Source of the DNA: Streptomyces sp. F001
GTDB taxonomy: Bacteria; Actinomycetota; Actinomycetes; Streptomycetales; Streptomycetaceae
NCBI RefSeq assembly: GCF_004187715.1
Contig: NZ_QZWF01000001.1
Location: 186,001 to 250,000 of the forward strand
Length of the DNA stretch: 64,000 bases
Direction of reading: 5' to 3'
Every line of letters starts with the position of its first letter. The first letter of the stretch is position 1. This document shows, piece by piece, positions 40,465 through 49,651 of this stretch. The notes under the pieces were generated by a model, which did no database searches, was not told the origin of the DNA, and was given only the letters and a program-made list of their open reading frames with translations. The position numbers and the translations under genes were made by a program.

Positions 40465-41036
40465 GTGGAGTTCCCTGTCCAAAGGCGGCAACGTCTCGCT
40501 CAGCAAGGAGGCGCCCGGCCTGACCGCCGTCGTGGTCGGACTGGCTGGGACGTACGCACCACCACCGGCACCGACTACGACCTCGACGCCACGGCCCTGC
40601 TGCTCGACGCCTCCGGCAAGGTCCTGTCCGACCAGCACTTCGTCTTCTACAACAACCTCACCAGCCCGGACGGCTCGGTCGAGCACACCGGCGACAACCT
40701 CACCGGCGAGGGCGAGGGGACGACGAAGCCATCAAGGTGAACCTCGCGCCGTACCCACCGACGTCGACCGGATCGTGTTCCCGGTCTCCATCCACGATGC
40801 CGAGGAACCGCGGCCAGAGCTTCGGCCAGGTCCGCAACGCCTTCATCCGCATCGTCAACCAGGCAGGCGGCGCCGAGCTCGCCCGCTACGACCTGTCCGA
40901 GGACGCCTCGACCGAGACGGCCATGGTCTTCGGCGAGCTCTACCGGAACGGCGCCGAGTGGAAGTTCCGCGCGGTCGGCCAGGGCTACGCCTCCGGCCTG
41001 GCCGGCATCGCCGCCGACTTCGGCGTAGGCGTCTGA
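40465..41036 (+). CDS. TerD-family protein 1 (frame broken)
   Basis: GTG at 40465 after GAAGGA. With two or three bases restored at the start it reads as a standard TerD N-terminus ([19 protein letters not shown]). The core is clear: [56 protein letters not shown] and [20 protein letters not shown], ending [10 protein letters not shown]. About 191 residues, the normal TerD length. The acidic DxDxxA and DDE motifs bind calcium. TerD proteins support resistance to tellurite, phage and other stresses and affect Streptomyces morphology. Directly downstream of operator e; further frame changes near 40720 and 40805. Confidence 0.85.
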
Positions 41037-41137
41037 GCAGGCCGCCCACCCCGCCGGGTTCGCCCTCGAAAGGCGGGCCCGGTCGGCCGGTCCCAGACCC
41101 GTCCCTGCCGAAGCGCCTCTACCCGTCAGGAGAACAC

Positions 41138-41842
41138 GTGGTCGCCCCGTCCCCCCTCCGCCCCGAGGACCGGCCGGACTTCGAGGCCGTACTGCACCTG
41201 GCGCTGAACACCCCGGACATCCGTAACACCCTGCGCTCCGATCCGACCACAACCGGCCCAACCGCCGCACGCCTGCGCACAAGGGCACTCGCGAACGCCG
41301 ACGAGAGCACGGCCGCAGCACAACGTGAATACCGCACGTATCTCACCCTGCACACGTCTGCGCAGCCGGGCACATCGCGCGGCCATGCCGACGGCAGCCT
41401 GTTGCCTGCGGTTGCCGTACTCACGCCTCCAGGGGCCGCATCGTCCGCCGCGATCCTCCTCATGCTCGGTTATGTGTTCCAGCTGGCCGACATCCAAGGC
41501 ACATTGCCAGGATCGCTGGTCACCGCCGGCTGGGTTCTGGCGCTTGTCGCGGCCACGAGCACGCTCGCAGCTCTCACTGCGCTGCTCACCACGGCGATGC
41601 GTGGGCGCGGCGGCTCGGTGCAGCCCGCCCGCCTCGAACAGGCACGGCTGGACTGGCAGCGAGCCCTCCTGACCCACGGCATGCTGCCCTACCTGCGCCG
41701 CTGCATAGGCGAGGAGCCATCCGTCGGCCCTGCCGCACCGACGACACAGCCGCCTGCCGACCCACCGCCGAATCCAACGGCAGTCCCGCGCAAGCCGACT
41801 AGCAAGCAGCTACGCACCAGCCCGAACCATGAAACCGGCTGA
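41138..41842 (+). CDS. Hypothetical membrane protein between two TerD genes
   Basis: GTG at 41138 with AGGAG upstream; intact, 234 residues. Residues 1-80 are soluble and charged (PEDRPDFEAVLHLALNTPDI, LANADESTAAAQREYRTYLT). Two hydrophobic helices follow (AASSAAILLMLGYVFQLADI; VTAGWVLALVAATSTLAALT), then an amphipathic segment (LEQARLDWQRALLTHGMLPY) and a proline-rich end. I do not recognise the family. Placement 101 bases after TerD 1 and 48 before TerD 2 suggests one transcript and a membrane anchor for the Ter proteins. Confidence 0.7.
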   Translation: MVAPSPLRPEDRPDFEAVLHLALNTPDIRNTLRSDPTTTGPTAARLRTRALANADESTAAAQREYRTYLTLHTSAQPGTSRGHADGSLLPAVAVLTPPGAASSAAILLMLGYVFQLADIQGTLPGSLVTAGWVLALVAATSTLAALTALLTTAMRGRGGSVQPARLEQARLDWQRALLTHGMLPYLRRCIGEEPSVGPAAPTTQPPADPPPNPTAVPRKPTSKQLRTSPNHETG

Positions 41843-41890
41843 TCGGCAGCCCCACACCTTCCCTACGAAGCCGAGAGCGAGAACCCCCTC

Positions 41891-42479
41891 ATGACGATCA
41901 ACCTGAGCAAAGGCCAGCAGATCAGCCTGAGCAAGGCCGATGGCAACGCCCTCACCTCCGTCCGAATGGGCCTGGGCTGGCAGGCCGCACCACGCAAAGG
42001 CTTCCTCGCCAAGCTCACCGGCGGAGGAAACGACATCGACCTGGACGCCTCGGCCGTACTCATCGCCGAGGGCCGGCCGATGGATGTCGTCTTCTTCCAG
42101 CACCTGGTCAGTGACGACGGCTCGGTACGGCACACGGGCGACAACCTCACCGGTGGCGCCGGCGCCGGAGGAGACGACGAGGCCATCCTCGTCGACCTGA
42201 CCCGCGTCCCCGCCCACGTCGACCAGATCGTTTTCAACGTCAACTCGTTCACCGGCCAGACCTTCGCCGAGGTGCAGAACGCCTTCTGCCGCCTGGTCGA
42301 CGAGACCACGGGTACCGAACTGGCCCGCTACACCCTCACCGGTGGCGGCAACAAACACCGCGCAGATCATGGCGAAGGTTCACCGGAGCGGCGGTGGCTG
42401 GCAGATGAAGGCCATCGGCGAACCTGCCACCGGCCGCACTTTCCAGGACCTGCTGCCCTCCATCACGCCGCATCTGTAG
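41891..42479 (+). CDS. TerD-family protein 2 (one frame change)
   Basis: ATG at 41891. MTINLSKGQQISLSKADGNA is the typical start; [40 protein letters not shown] and NSFTGQTFAEVQNAFCRLVD are the TerD core with its calcium-binding acidic clusters. One base is missing near 42350, after which it ends GWQMKAIGEPATGRTFQDLL...PHL at 42479. About 195 residues. It is probably cotranscribed with TerD 1 and the hypothetical membrane protein. Confidence 0.85.
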
Positions 42480-42611
42480 GGCGGGGTGCTGCCGCACGCC
42501 CAGGGATCGTTTCTCAGCCGTCGGCAGGCAACCGCAGACCGAGACGGCGATATCGCTGTCCCCGCCACACCAGTACGTTCGGCAGCACCCAGCCCGGGTC
42601 AAGGAGGAGAC

Positions 42612-42710
42612 ATGATCCCCATGTTCGGACTGAGAGAACTCGCGATCATCCTCATCGGCGTCATACTCCTCCTCGGGGCCAAGAGACTTCCCAACCTGGT
42701 CCGTTCCGTC
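42612..42710 (+). pseudogene. TatA-like gene, N-terminal fragment
   Basis: AAGGAGGAG gives an excellent ribosome site before ATG 42612. MIPMFGLRELAIILIGVILL and LGAKRLPNLVRSV are a TatA membrane helix and the start of its amphipathic helix. The sequence then departs (TRPIGKPVRPRCAAP...) into low-complexity text unlike any TatA tail. About 33 of an expected 75-90 residues remain. It compares closely with the intact tatA at 35904-36128. Confidence 0.6.
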
Positions 42711-42823
42711 ACTCGTCCCATCGGCAAACCAGTGCGCCCTCGATGTGCTGCGCCCCCGCCAGGACGAAGCAACGCGGAGTGTCCGGCGCTGCCACTGCGG
42801 TACGCCGCTGCCCACGGGAGAAT

Positions 42824-42847
42824 TCTGGGAGAAGATCTTCTCCCAGA
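42824..42847. repeat. 24-bp perfect palindrome
   Basis: TCTGGGAGAAGA followed at once by its reverse complement with no loop. It lies in the non-coding stretch after the Ter genes. The missing loop argues against a hairpin terminator and for a protein-binding dyad or a rearrangement scar. Confidence 0.75.
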
Positions 42848-42849
42848 CC

Positions 42850-43646
42850 CTCGAAGCCCATCCCACACCAACGAAGACCACTCCCATGACCTGCGCAGAT
42901 GCCGATCCTGGCAGCTGCAGCGTGGGTGCCCTTCGCTCAGGAGGAAGAGGTCGAGAGTTCAGAACTCGCAGCATCGATTGCAGCCGGGCTCGAAGGGCCT
43001 CACGCCGGACCGTCACGCACCCAGTAGTAGTCGGGACCCCCGGGATCCTTCCCGAAAACGCCGGAAGATTCACTGACGGCCGGTCAGACCATCACGTAAG
43101 AGCAGGTCAGAGGCATAGCAGACGCGCCCTCGCCAGGCGCCTTCTAAGCGCCCGCTCTATCGCGACAGCTCACCGCGTACGCCATACTGGGGCCCGAACG
43201 ACATCCTGATCTACCGCAACGCCACCAGAATTTTCCGCCACGCCCCCTGCGCCCTACTTGGACGAAAATCCAAGTGCCCGAATTCCCGGGGATTACAAAC
43301 GTGGATTGATCACCGAGCAGGACGAACTCACACTCATTCGTGCATCGTGGCAATCAAATCGCTGGCTGCGGTGAATGAATTCATACGGCAAGAGCAGGTC
43401 AAAACCGCCGACGGGGCTATGAGCATCAGCCGTCGAAGAGACCCGCCCGCCAGTGAACCTCACGCTCCTGCTGCCTAGTCTCCGTGGCCATGGTCAATTG
43501 GTGGGACCTGTTGACGGACCACGAGCGGGAGCAATGTGCAGGTAGTCACCGCCACGACACCCCGGCGGCACCTGTACAAGATCCCGTTGATGATCCTTCG
43601 ATTGGCTCTCCCAACGCCCGTCTCGCAGACCGGCGTTCGCGAAGGC
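42850..43646. other. Long gene-poor stretch with lower-GC patch
   Basis: About 800 bases without a convincing gene. From about 43200 to 43420 the GC content drops visibly (AGAATTTTCC, GATTACAAACG, GAATGAATTCATAC) compared with the surroundings. The 12-mer AAGAGCAGGTCA occurs near 43097 and again near 43389. A short frame from 43490 (MVNWWDLLTDHEREQ) resembles the first residues of a cyclic-nucleotide-binding regulator but is lost within 50 bases. Confidence 0.4.
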
Positions 43647-44520
43647 TCACAACACCGCGGCCACCATCCCGACCAGCCTCATCGCCTGCCGCAGGTAGTC
43701 CCGCCCGGCGTCGGGCTCCGGCGGTGGCGGGCGGTGCTCGCGGGCGACCGCGACCGCCTCGAAGACGGTTGCGCCTTCCTCCGGGTCCAACTCGGCTGCG
43801 AGGACGGCGTCCGCGCCCGTCTCCCGTCCGCCCGATGCCAGGTGCAGGTAGCGGCACGCCGTTACGGACAGATGCTGTGCCACATAGGCCGTACGCAGCG
43901 TGTCCGCGGGCGGGATGGGCGAGCCGGTGAGCCTGTCCCACAGCGTGTCGGCCGCCTGGCGGCACCACGCGCGGCCTTCGGCTGCCAGGGCGGCCTGGGT
44001 TGGCCAGGCGATCTCCGGCAGTCGGCCGAGCACTACCCGCGCCTCGGCCGACAGGCGGCACGCCGCCAGCCCGAGGGCGCGTCGACGACGTGTACGCGGA
44101 GTGCGGTCAGGTCCCGCCGCAACGCCCGGACCACGTCCGCCCATTCGTCCGGCGCCGCGGGGCTGATGACCGTGACGTCCACCAAACTGAACTGGTCCGC
44201 GCTGAGGGCGTGAGGACGCTTCCGGTCAGCGCGACCGCCTCCGGGCGCAGTTCTCGCCCGGTGAACCAGGCGCCAGCCAGGCCGCCACGTCGTCGGCCAG
44301 CAGGTCGAGGCCGACCTCGGCTGCGGGGGGTTAGTGGGCTGTCCGTCGGACGCAGGCCAGTGGGCCCTTGTGCTGAACGAACCGCACCTCGTGTCCAGGC
44401 CGAGTGCGGCTCGCAACGGGCGCGCGGCCCGCTCCCGGTTCACCGGAGTCAGCGGTGCGTCGGCGCTGTAGTCCATGCGGACGCGGCCCGGTCCTCGGCG
44501 CTGAGCGCGAGACGTGTCAC
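43647..44520 (-). CDS. Hypothetical protein, last gene of the STAND/PaaK-like operon (frame broken)
   Basis: GTG at 44520 overlaps the TGA of the PaaK-like gene (GTGA), which fixes the start: MTRLALSAEDRAA. After four or five single-base repairs it reads MDYSADAPLTPVNRERAARP, VGLDLLADDVAAWL, AWFTGRELRPEAVALTGSV, QFSLVDVTVISPAAPDEWAD, VVRALRRDLTALRVHVVDA, LSAEARVVLGRLPEIAWPTQ, LWDRLTGSPIPPADTLRTAY, ACRYLHLASGGRETGADAVL and ends LRQAMRLVGMVAAVL at 43647. About 290 residues, mainly helical, soluble. I recognise no family. Its coupling to the adenylating enzyme suggests it handles or receives the activated substrate. Confidence 0.6.
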
Positions 44521-45456
44521 CGGCAGTGCGCCAGCGTCTCCAGGAAGCGGCTCAGCTCCACCGGCTGCCCTGACGTGGTGAGCAGATGCCGAGGGGAGCG
44601 GGTGCTCGTCAGCTCCAGCCGCGGCCCCGGGTGGAGGCAGCCGCAGTCGGCGGGCAGCCAGCGTGCCCGGTCTCCGGTGCGATACCGCAGCAGCGGCATG
44701 GCCTGTTGGCCAACGGCGTCAGGACCAACTCGTCGTCGACGATCTCGCCGTGCACGCTCTCCCGGCTCCAGGTGTAGCCACGTCCGGGCACTCCGATCCG
44801 GCGATGCCGACCTCCGCCAGCGTGTACAGGCTGCTCACCGGGCAATGCAGGCCGGCGCCGATGCCCGCGCGTGCCCGCGCGTCCAGCGTCTCGCCGGACA
44901 CGATCACACCGGCCGGTGCGGCGTCCGCCCGGGCGGCCAGCAGGTCCAGGACGGTGGGCTTGCCGGTCAACACCTTCCGTCCAGCCATCGCACCGCCCCC
45001 CGAAACTCCGGGTCGGGGCATTGCCAGACCCGGGCCAGATTCCACTTGGTGAGCGTCCGTCCGTCGCCCCACGGCGCCGCCATCGCCTGCGAGGGGCCGG
45101 GGCGTGGAGTGTCAAGTGCACGATCCCGCGCCCTGCGGCAGACCAAGGCGGTCCGCGTGCCGGGTGAGCAGCTTGAACTCCAGCTCCTGCGGTGGGTGGT
45201 TGAAGACGACCGTCAGCGGTTCGCCGGTGGTGCCGGAGGTATGGGTCGCGCGCCAACCCTGCGTCGAGCCGTTGCGAGCGTGCAGGCGGTGGCCTGCCCT
45301 GCGTACCGTCTCCCTGTCCAACGGTGCGAGAGTTGCGAGCACACGGTACGGGTCGTCGCCGATGGGGATACGACCGGCGTAGAACGGCACGTGCTCGCGG
45401 GCGTGCGCGAGCACCGCGGCCAGCCGCTCAGGTGTCGACGAGGGTGATGAGATCAA
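44517..45456 (-). CDS. PaaK/CapK-like AMP-forming (adenylating) enzyme (frame broken)
   Basis: Readable motifs in order: ERLAAVLAHAREHVPFYAGR, THTSGTTGEPLTVVFNHPPQ (AMP-binding P-loop of phenylacetate-CoA-ligase-type enzymes, near 45230), LLAARADAAPAGVIVSGETL, HCPVSSLYTLAEVGIAGSE, ESVHGEIVDDELVLTPLANR, LLRYRTGDRARWLPADCGCL (RYRTGD hinge and CxC). It ends FLETLAHCR at 44517. About 313 residues, shorter than PaaK (about 430). The start is taken as TTG 45456, overlapping the upstream gene by about 30 bases, and is uncertain. The family adenylates a carboxylic acid and transfers it to CoA or another acceptor. Five or so frame changes. Confidence 0.75.
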
Positions 45457-45840
45457 TGTGGATCTGCCTGATGACTTCGTCGAACGCCGCTTGCTCAAGA
45501 CCGTTGGCGGCCCAGAATCCGGCCAGGCTCTCCTCGGCCTCGTCCATTCCCCGCTTGCTGTACAGCGCCTGGGCGCGTACATCGAGCACTGCCAGGATCG
45601 ACGCGAGATACCGCGGGTCGAGCTCGTCGTCCGGCCAGACGGCCCGCAGTCGAGCGGCCAGCGATCGATCCGGGCTCGGGACTCCGTGCCCCATCGGAAG
45701 TGGAATGCCAGCGCCTTCTCGTATCGCTTCAGCAGCCGCAGGACCGTACTCGGCAGCCCGGGATCGTCCCGATAGTTGACCGGGTTGAAGCCGGGTGTCC
45801 AAGTCGGTCCCACCGCTCGCCTCCGCCTGCGCAACAGCAT
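45428..45840 (-). CDS. Hypothetical protein between STAND ATPase and PaaK-like enzyme (one frame change)
   Basis: ATG at 45840 is favoured by a perfect GGGGAGG six bases upstream; an unbroken 142-residue frame starting at 45856 exists but has no ribosome site and poor composition. From 45840: GFNPVNYRDDPGLPSTVLRL, LKRYEKALAFHFRWGTE, then after one shift near 45680 LAARLRAVWPDDELDPRYLA, SILAVLDVRAQALYSKRGMD, LEQAAFDEVIRQIHIDLITL, ending VDT at 45428. About 137 residues, helical, no assigned family. It sits 50 bases after the STAND gene. Confidence 0.55.
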
Positions 45841-45890
45841 CCTGGGCCTCCCCCATCCGTCAGTTGCCAGCTCTGATGATCCCGCTCGAA

Positions 45891-47972
45891 TCATCCGTCG
45901 GTCGCCCGCTCGAACCTCCTGATCATCGATGCCGCCAGTTCGGTGACTTTGTCGTCGTGGCCGGATCCCGCCAGTACCTCTCGGGCCAGCTCCAGCGCGC
46001 GGCCGCGGTCGCCGCCGGAGTAGACGATCTCGGCGTAGGCCAGGTTCGCCCGGGGCAGACCTGCGGTGTAGCGCTCAGCGGTCATACCCCGGACCGCCCG
46101 CTCTATGCGTTCTCTTGCCGCAGCCGTCCGGCCGCCCGCAGATCCAGCATCGCCAGGTTCACCAGGGAGTCCCAGGAGTACTTGGACCTGGCAGGGCACG
46201 GTCGATAGCCGTGTGGAACGCCTCGCTCGCAAGCTCGACCCGGCCCAACGCCTGGTAGGTATGACCGAGTTGTTTGTACACCGTGGCCAGCAGAGCGGGG
46301 TCGCCGAGCGCCTCGGCCTGGTCGCGGGCGCGTTCGAAGGCCACCTTCGCCGCCTGTGCGACCGCGGGTCAGCGCGAAGAGGCCATGCTGTGTGGCCAGC
46401 CGGATCCGGGCGACGCCCTCGCCCTCGCCCACCTGCGAGACCACCGTCTCCACCAGCGCCGCGGCCTCCTCCTGCTCTCCCAGCTGAGTGAGTTTGCGGC
46501 CCAGCCTCAGCCGCAGCTCAAGCGCCAGGTCCTCGTCCGCCCGTCGGCCGCGCGGATGCCGACCCTCAGGAGCGTCAGATACGCAATCAGTGCCCCTGCC
46601 GATTCAGCGTGTCAAGGACCGATCGGTCGCACAGCTTCAGAATCTGCGCCCATCCCTCCAACTCACTCAAGTTGTGAGCCACGGCGGCCAGAACTTGGCC
46701 CGCTGCGGCCAGGTCGGTGTCTGCTGCCACCTGTGCGCAAACCTGGGCGAGGAGTGTGTCAGTCACCCGCTCATACAGCCCGTCGGCTCCGGTCCGCCGA
46801 GGCCGCTGAGCCCGGCGACCACCAGGGCGGGTAGCTCGACTGTGGGCTGCACCTGGTCGATCAGAGCCCGCCGCAGCAGCGCGTCCAGCTCGTCCCGCAC
46901 CCGGGCGGCCCTCGGAGGAGGCGAGCTCGGTGAGGCCGCAGCCCCGGAACAGGGCGGCCAGCAACAGCGCTTGCCGTGTCGGAACGTCAAGGGCGGTCAT
47001 CGCGTGCGCGACCACTTGTGCATCGGAGGCGGGTCGGTCGGCAGCAGTTCAATCGGGCGATTCCTGAGGTAGCCGAGGTGATGGCGAGGGAACGGGGGGA
47101 GCTGCGGATCTCGTCGGGCAGCCGGTCAAACAGGTCGTCCAGGTCGATTTCGAGGCCCAGTTCGACCGCGAGGGTCCGGGCGAATTCGCGGTATTCGTTC
47201 GGAGTCAGCTCTGGCACGTGCACTCCCTCCGCCGGCAGCCGCGCCGTCGGTGCCTCGTCGGAGGCGGCCAGCACGCGGACCCCTTCCACCCCGTCCAGCG
47301 CTTCCAGGAGGTCCCGCCGGGTGTCGGGCGCGGCCCGGTGCAGGCCGTCGATCAGCACAAGTACGCCGAGCCCGCGTAGCTCCACGGCAAGCCGACGCAG
47401 CAGCGTCGCCCTCGGCGACTGTTCGAGGACCGCCAAGTCCAATTCCCGACCGAACCCGGCCAGGAATCCGTTCAGTTGCAACGCCACAGACCCCGAGTCG
47501 TCCTCCGCCCGGTAGCCTTCGAGGGTTAGAGCGACGCCGTATTTGATCTCGCCGATCAGTTCACGAGCCGCCTGCGCGACGATCGTGGTCTTGCCCGCGC
47601 CTGGTAAGCCGTAGACGACGGTGGCCCGCGTGCCGGAGCGAACCCGCCACGCCACAGTGGCCACCAGCGTCTCCCGTCGCCACGATCCGGCCCACGGTCG
47701 ATCAGCAGCACGGCATCCGCGAGACCTCGTCCCCGCGTATCGGTCCGGCGTGCGCGGCTCGGATCGTCAAGATAGGTCAGCTGGACCCAAGCCAGCACGA
47801 CTGCGAGGAACCCCGTGCCCGCCAGAACCGGCCACGGCCGGGCCGCGATCCAGGCCAGCGGCCCGGGAAGACGGGCGCTCGTGGCGATGTTCAGAACCGT
47901 CGGCAGCACGATCAAGGTCACGACCAGCCCGGCGCCGACGACCAGGGCCCGCACAGCCCGATGAGATGTCAT
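45891..47972 (-). CDS. Membrane-anchored STAND/NB-ARC-type ATPase with TPR repeats (frame broken)
   Basis: ATG at 47972 with AGGAGG upstream. About 690 residues. Two N-terminal hydrophobic helices (AVRALVVGAGLVVTLIVLPT; WPVLAGTGFLAVVLAWVQLT) are followed by a P-loop NTPase: Walker A VVYGLPGAGKTTIVAQAARE (near 47590), Walker B GLGVLVLIDGLHRAAPDTRR, VRVLAASDEAPTARLPAEGV and LTPNEYREFARTLAVELGLE. The C-terminal half has TPR-like helices (LATVYKQLGHTYQALGRVEL, ASEAFHTAIDRAL, RANLAYAEIVYSGGDRGRAL). STAND ATPases are signal-sensing switches. At least seven frame changes. First gene of a four-gene operon with an adenylating enzyme. Confidence 0.75.
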
Positions 47973-48065
47973 GCCCCCTCCTGTACGGCTGCACTCAGGT
48001 AAGCACCTGGACGCATGCCGGAACAAGATGGTTGCGGGGCTGCGTGCACCGGACATCCGCAGTGC

Positions 48066-48252
48066 TCACCCCTCCGACGTCACCACCCGCACCCGCTCCG
48101 CCAGCTCCTCGCAGCGCCGTACCGCTCGGCCATGTCCGCGCCCGTGGTGATCAGCTGGCCGATGCGGTCCCAGTTCTCGGTCATCGGGTTGACGCGGTCG
48201 CCGGCGCGGACCGGGGGTGGTTCACCGGGCCAGCTACCCGAATCTGAGGCAT
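48066..48252 (-). CDS. Small hypothetical protein (frame broken)
   Basis: ATG at 48252 with GGGGAG upstream. After two single-base repairs: MPQIRVA, then RAGDRVNPMTENWDRIGQLI, TTGADMAERYG, CEELAERVRVVTSEG ending at 48066. About 62 residues. The restored frames make a sensible charged helical peptide, and the missing G in TACGGGCGC is of the usual error type. Function unknown. It lies upstream of the STAND operon on the same strand. Confidence 0.45.
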
Positions 48253-48815
48253 GATGGTGCTCCCCCAGCACGGTAACGGTTCGGAGGCACGGACAGCACG
48301 TCCCAAAACCCCGAGGTGCTCCCGGCCAACGCGGGGGTGGTTCGCTCTTCGTCCTCAACCGGATCGGCGGATTCGTTCGGGCCAGACCGTCGATCCACGG
48401 TCACCGGCCCACACCGCACCCGCACGCCTGCATAGAGCCGAAAGAGAGGCTCCTGCCAGTGAGAGTTCTCTGGGACTTTCCTGGCACTTCCGGCTACATC
48501 AGCCGGTAAGAGCGCGAAACGGCTGAAAGGGCATTCGTACAGATCAACGACCTGCGACGGCCGGACGCGGCAGGCCACGGCGTCGGCTGGTCTCTTCCGG
48601 GACATCTGATCAGCCGGAACCAGCGGCTCTGCGCTCACCGCCTGCCTGGGCGCCCCATCGAAACTCGCCGCCTCGACAGGACCTGACCTGCCTAACAGGG
48701 CGCCTGACACGCCATCAGAACGGGCGTCAAATGAGCGTCACGGGCGTCATTTCAGCGTCAAGATATCGCCCGTAACGCCCACACCGCACATAATGCGCAC
48801 GCACAAAACCGCAGC
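48253..48815. other. No convincing gene
   Basis: About 560 bases upstream of the small gene. Frames on both strands have shadow-like composition. Near 48725-48760 the phrase GGCGTCA and close variants recur several times (TGAGCGTCACGGGCGTCATT), possibly an operator or a decayed repeat. Confidence 0.35.
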
Positions 48816-48905
48816 TCAGGAGCTCTTTGCAGCCGGTTCGAGGATCGCGACGCACTCCACGTGGTGCGTCATCGGAAACAGGTCGACGAGGCAGTCCAGC
48901 TCCCC
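48816..48905 (-). pseudogene. C-terminal tail of a TrmA/RumA-type RNA methyltransferase
   Basis: On the minus strand, LDCLVDLFPMTHHVECVAIL and EPAAKSS end at the TGA at 48816. This is the near-invariant C-terminus of actinobacterial class I RNA m5U methyltransferases (LFPMTHHVE). Only about 28 residues remain; upstream of about 48905 the reading is unrelated. The enzyme core is absent, so the tail marks a recombination endpoint or an assembly join. Confidence 0.6.
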
Positions 48906-49540
48906 AAGACCATGGGCGGCCTCGATGACACTCGGTCGCCTTGCTACCCCGATGCACTATCCGACCGTCTCGCCGAACGCGCCGCAGCACCCTGGCCCTG
49001 TGGCCTCTGGGGCCAAGATCCGGACCAGCAATGGACCAAGTCACCACACAAGAAGTGATCGCGCCAGACTACGCAGGTCAGAAGGGTCTACGTCTGTGTA
49101 CCACCAGCAGACCAAGAACCTGCTGGGCCGACCGCGCACCGCGCTCACTCCGACGCCCCGTCCCCGAAGAAGCCACGAGCAGGACAGACCGCTTGGCCTT
49201 TGGATCGAGTCGCTGTTGCAGCGCAACTCGGGACCGATCCGCCCGTCATGCCCGAGTTCTACAGAGCGTAGTCAGCACCAAGTCAGCACGGGAGAGACGA
49301 ACGCGGGTGATGACGTGGGACTTTAGTCAGCACCGAACCAGCACGGGAGCCGGCACGCCACCGTCAAATCACCCCCAACTACACTTCCCCGACAGCGCTC
49401 ATTTCGCTCCTCTCCAAGCCTCTCAGCTGCCGCTGCACGAGCGGACATGGCGGCCCGACGCATAGCCACGCCCCGAACTATGGTGTCCCACCACATGTGC
49501 CCCTGACCTGCACGTTTCTACGGTGTGCGAACACGTACCC
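48906..49540. other. No convincing gene
   Basis: About 630 bases between the methyltransferase tail and the transporter. It includes two 26-bp direct repeats (49269-49349) and AACTATGGTGTCCCACC near 49476, a phrase also found just left of the first 111-bp repeat copy (near 11428). Confidence 0.4.
49269..49349. repeat. Pair of 26-bp direct repeats
   Basis: 49269-49294 and 49324-49349 agree at 23 of 26 positions (both begin TAGTCAGCACC and end CAGCACGGGAG), spaced 55 bp start to start. Repeats of this kind flank integrase-binding or plasmid/element ends in streptomycetes, but no integrase gene is in view. Confidence 0.7.
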
Positions 49541-49651
49541 GTCCCACCGCACACGAGGAAGTGGCGCACATGGCCTCCGCAGCATCCGCTCCCCCAACGC
49601 CCGGCAACCTCAAGCGCATCGTCGCCGCCAGCCTCATCGGCACCACCATCG
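49541..49651. repeat. 111-bp direct repeat, right copy (matches 11436-11546)
   Basis: Identical to 11436-11546. This copy is at the start of the complete transporter gene, so it is the likely original. Confidence 0.9.
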
